16,019 nucleotides of DNA, from positions 1 to 16,019 of the forward strand of contig DATKIY010000222.1 in NCBI GenBank assembly GCA_035543875.1, in the 5' to 3' direction. Shown here piece by piece: positions 15,438-16,019 of this stretch (its first letter is position 1; each line of letters opens with the position of its first letter). The position numbers and the translations under genes were made by a program. Source of the stretch: DATKIY01 sp035543875. GTDB taxonomy: Bacteria; Actinomycetota; Actinomycetes; JAHEKZ01. The notes under the pieces were generated by a model. It saw only the letters and a program-made list of their open reading frames with translations. It was not told the DNA's origin and searched no databases.

Positions 15438-15933
15438 GACGTTCAACGGGATCCCGATACATCCGCTGGTCGTCCACGCCGTCGTCGTGCTCATCCCACT
15501 AGCGGCTGTAGGCGTCATCGCCATTGCGGTGTACCCGAAATGGCGGGCGTCCTTCGGATTCTTCGTCCTGTTGGTGGCCCTTGTGGGCACGGCACTTGTG
15601 CCCATTGCCACGATGTCAGGCAACAACCTGGCGGTGGCGCTCGGCGAACCGCCGTTGGTGCTTCGGCACAAGAGCCTGGGACAGACACTTATCTACCTGG
15701 CAGTGCCATTGCTGGTGATGGCCATCATCTTGTGGTGGATGGGTCGAAGAGAGCGGCACCATCGGACGAATTCAAGTGCGCTGTCTTTGATCGTCGGAGT
15801 GCTTGCCGTGGTCGTCGCAGCCGCAACGATTGGCCAGGTTGTTCGCATCGGACACAGCGGTGCGGACGCCGTTTGGTCGGGGGTGCTGAACTCAGAAGGC
15901 CAACAACAGGGTTCACTTGGCTCGACGCGTTGA
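15430..15933 (+). CDS. DUF2231 membrane protein, second of a tandem pair
   Basis: ATG 15430 overlaps the end of the preceding gene (shared ATGCCTGA), so translation is probably coupled; the ribosome site is weak (GGGAA). The 167-residue product has four TM segments and keeps the features of its neighbour: IHPLVVHAVVVLIPLAA at helix 1, HKSLGQ at helix 3 and a QVV-SG-A-W-SG-NSEG tail. The two are diverged paralogues, similar in length and order of motifs, so they may form a hetero-oligomer. The function is not known. The stop is 86 bases from the right edge, and no terminator is visible. Confidence 0.88.
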   Translation: MPETFNGIPIHPLVVHAVVVLIPLAAVGVIAIAVYPKWRASFGFFVLLVALVGTALVPIATMSGNNLAVALGEPPLVLRHKSLGQTLIYLAVPLLVMAIILWWMGRRERHHRTNSSALSLIVGVLAVVVAAATIGQVVRIGHSGADAVWSGVLNSEGQQQGSLGSTR

Positions 15934-16019
15934 ATCTTCGGGGTCGTCTGTACCGAGGCGACTTCTGAGCAACAACCGCAACGATTCAAGCCGAGCTGCA
16001 CTTGCATTGCCGGCCTTGA
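15934..16019. other. Right-edge stretch with no supported gene
   Basis: No coding frame with homology is visible in the last 86 bases. A loose inverted pair, TTGAATC (15930-15936) and GATTCAA (15983-15989), is too far apart and lacks a T tract, so I do not call it a terminator. Confidence 0.5.

Noticed and set aside
15693..16007. Minus-strand frame at the right edge
   Set aside because: Mostly antisense to the second DUF2231 gene; no homology visible and no ribosome site.

Overview
The window looks like chromosomal DNA of a high-GC Gram-positive bacterium (Actinomycetota). It is GC-rich, with frequent GTG and one TTG start, strong Shine-Dalgarno sites next to apparently leaderless genes, a SoxR without SoxS, a CsoR copper sensor with an ATACCCC-type operator, an actinobacterial-style HisN phosphatase and an MMPL exporter. 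I cannot name a genus. Thirteen protein genes are tightly packed and fill nearly all of it. I found no rRNA, tRNA, CRISPR array, insertion sequence, phage gene or attachment site, and no gene-free stretch longer than 300 bases.

Layout. (1) 2-1870 (+): the 3' part of an M14 zinc carboxypeptidase with a C-terminal glutamine-amidotransferase-like domain, cut by the left edge. (2) 1877-4487 (-): a two-gene unit, a questin-oxidase-like protein followed by an unusual zinc-ribbon SDR protein. (3) 4540-5001 (+): soxR, divergent from that unit across only 52 bp, which hold a perfect SoxR-type palindrome inside a 19-bp promoter spacer. (4) 5094-6098 (+): a pirin-family protein. (5) 6112-7695 (-) and 7891-10086 (+): a DHA2-type MFS exporter and an MMPL exporter, divergent from a 195-bp region with repeats. 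(6) 10147-13095 (-): a CBS-domain protein, csoR and copA, with the CsoR operator touching the CBS stop codon. (7) 13260-14042 (+): an unrecognised multi-pass membrane protein whose 3' end overlaps convergent hisN (14000-14821, -). (8) 14937-15933 (+): two tandem, overlapping, paralogous DUF2231 membrane proteins. The last 86 bases hold nothing I can support.

How the genes may work together. The most interesting part is 1877-10086. A redox sensor for quinone-like compounds (SoxR) directly flanks, and very probably controls, a homologue of an enzyme that oxidatively opens anthraquinone rings, plus an SDR with a degenerate active site. A pirin (a family with quercetinase activity) and two exporters follow. 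This reads as a possible SoxR-controlled module for sensing, modifying and expelling redox-active aromatics. The SoxR-operator link is strong from sequence; membership of pirin and the exporters is inference from proximity. The second coherent unit is copper homeostasis, CsoR plus CopA, with a CBS gene upstream.
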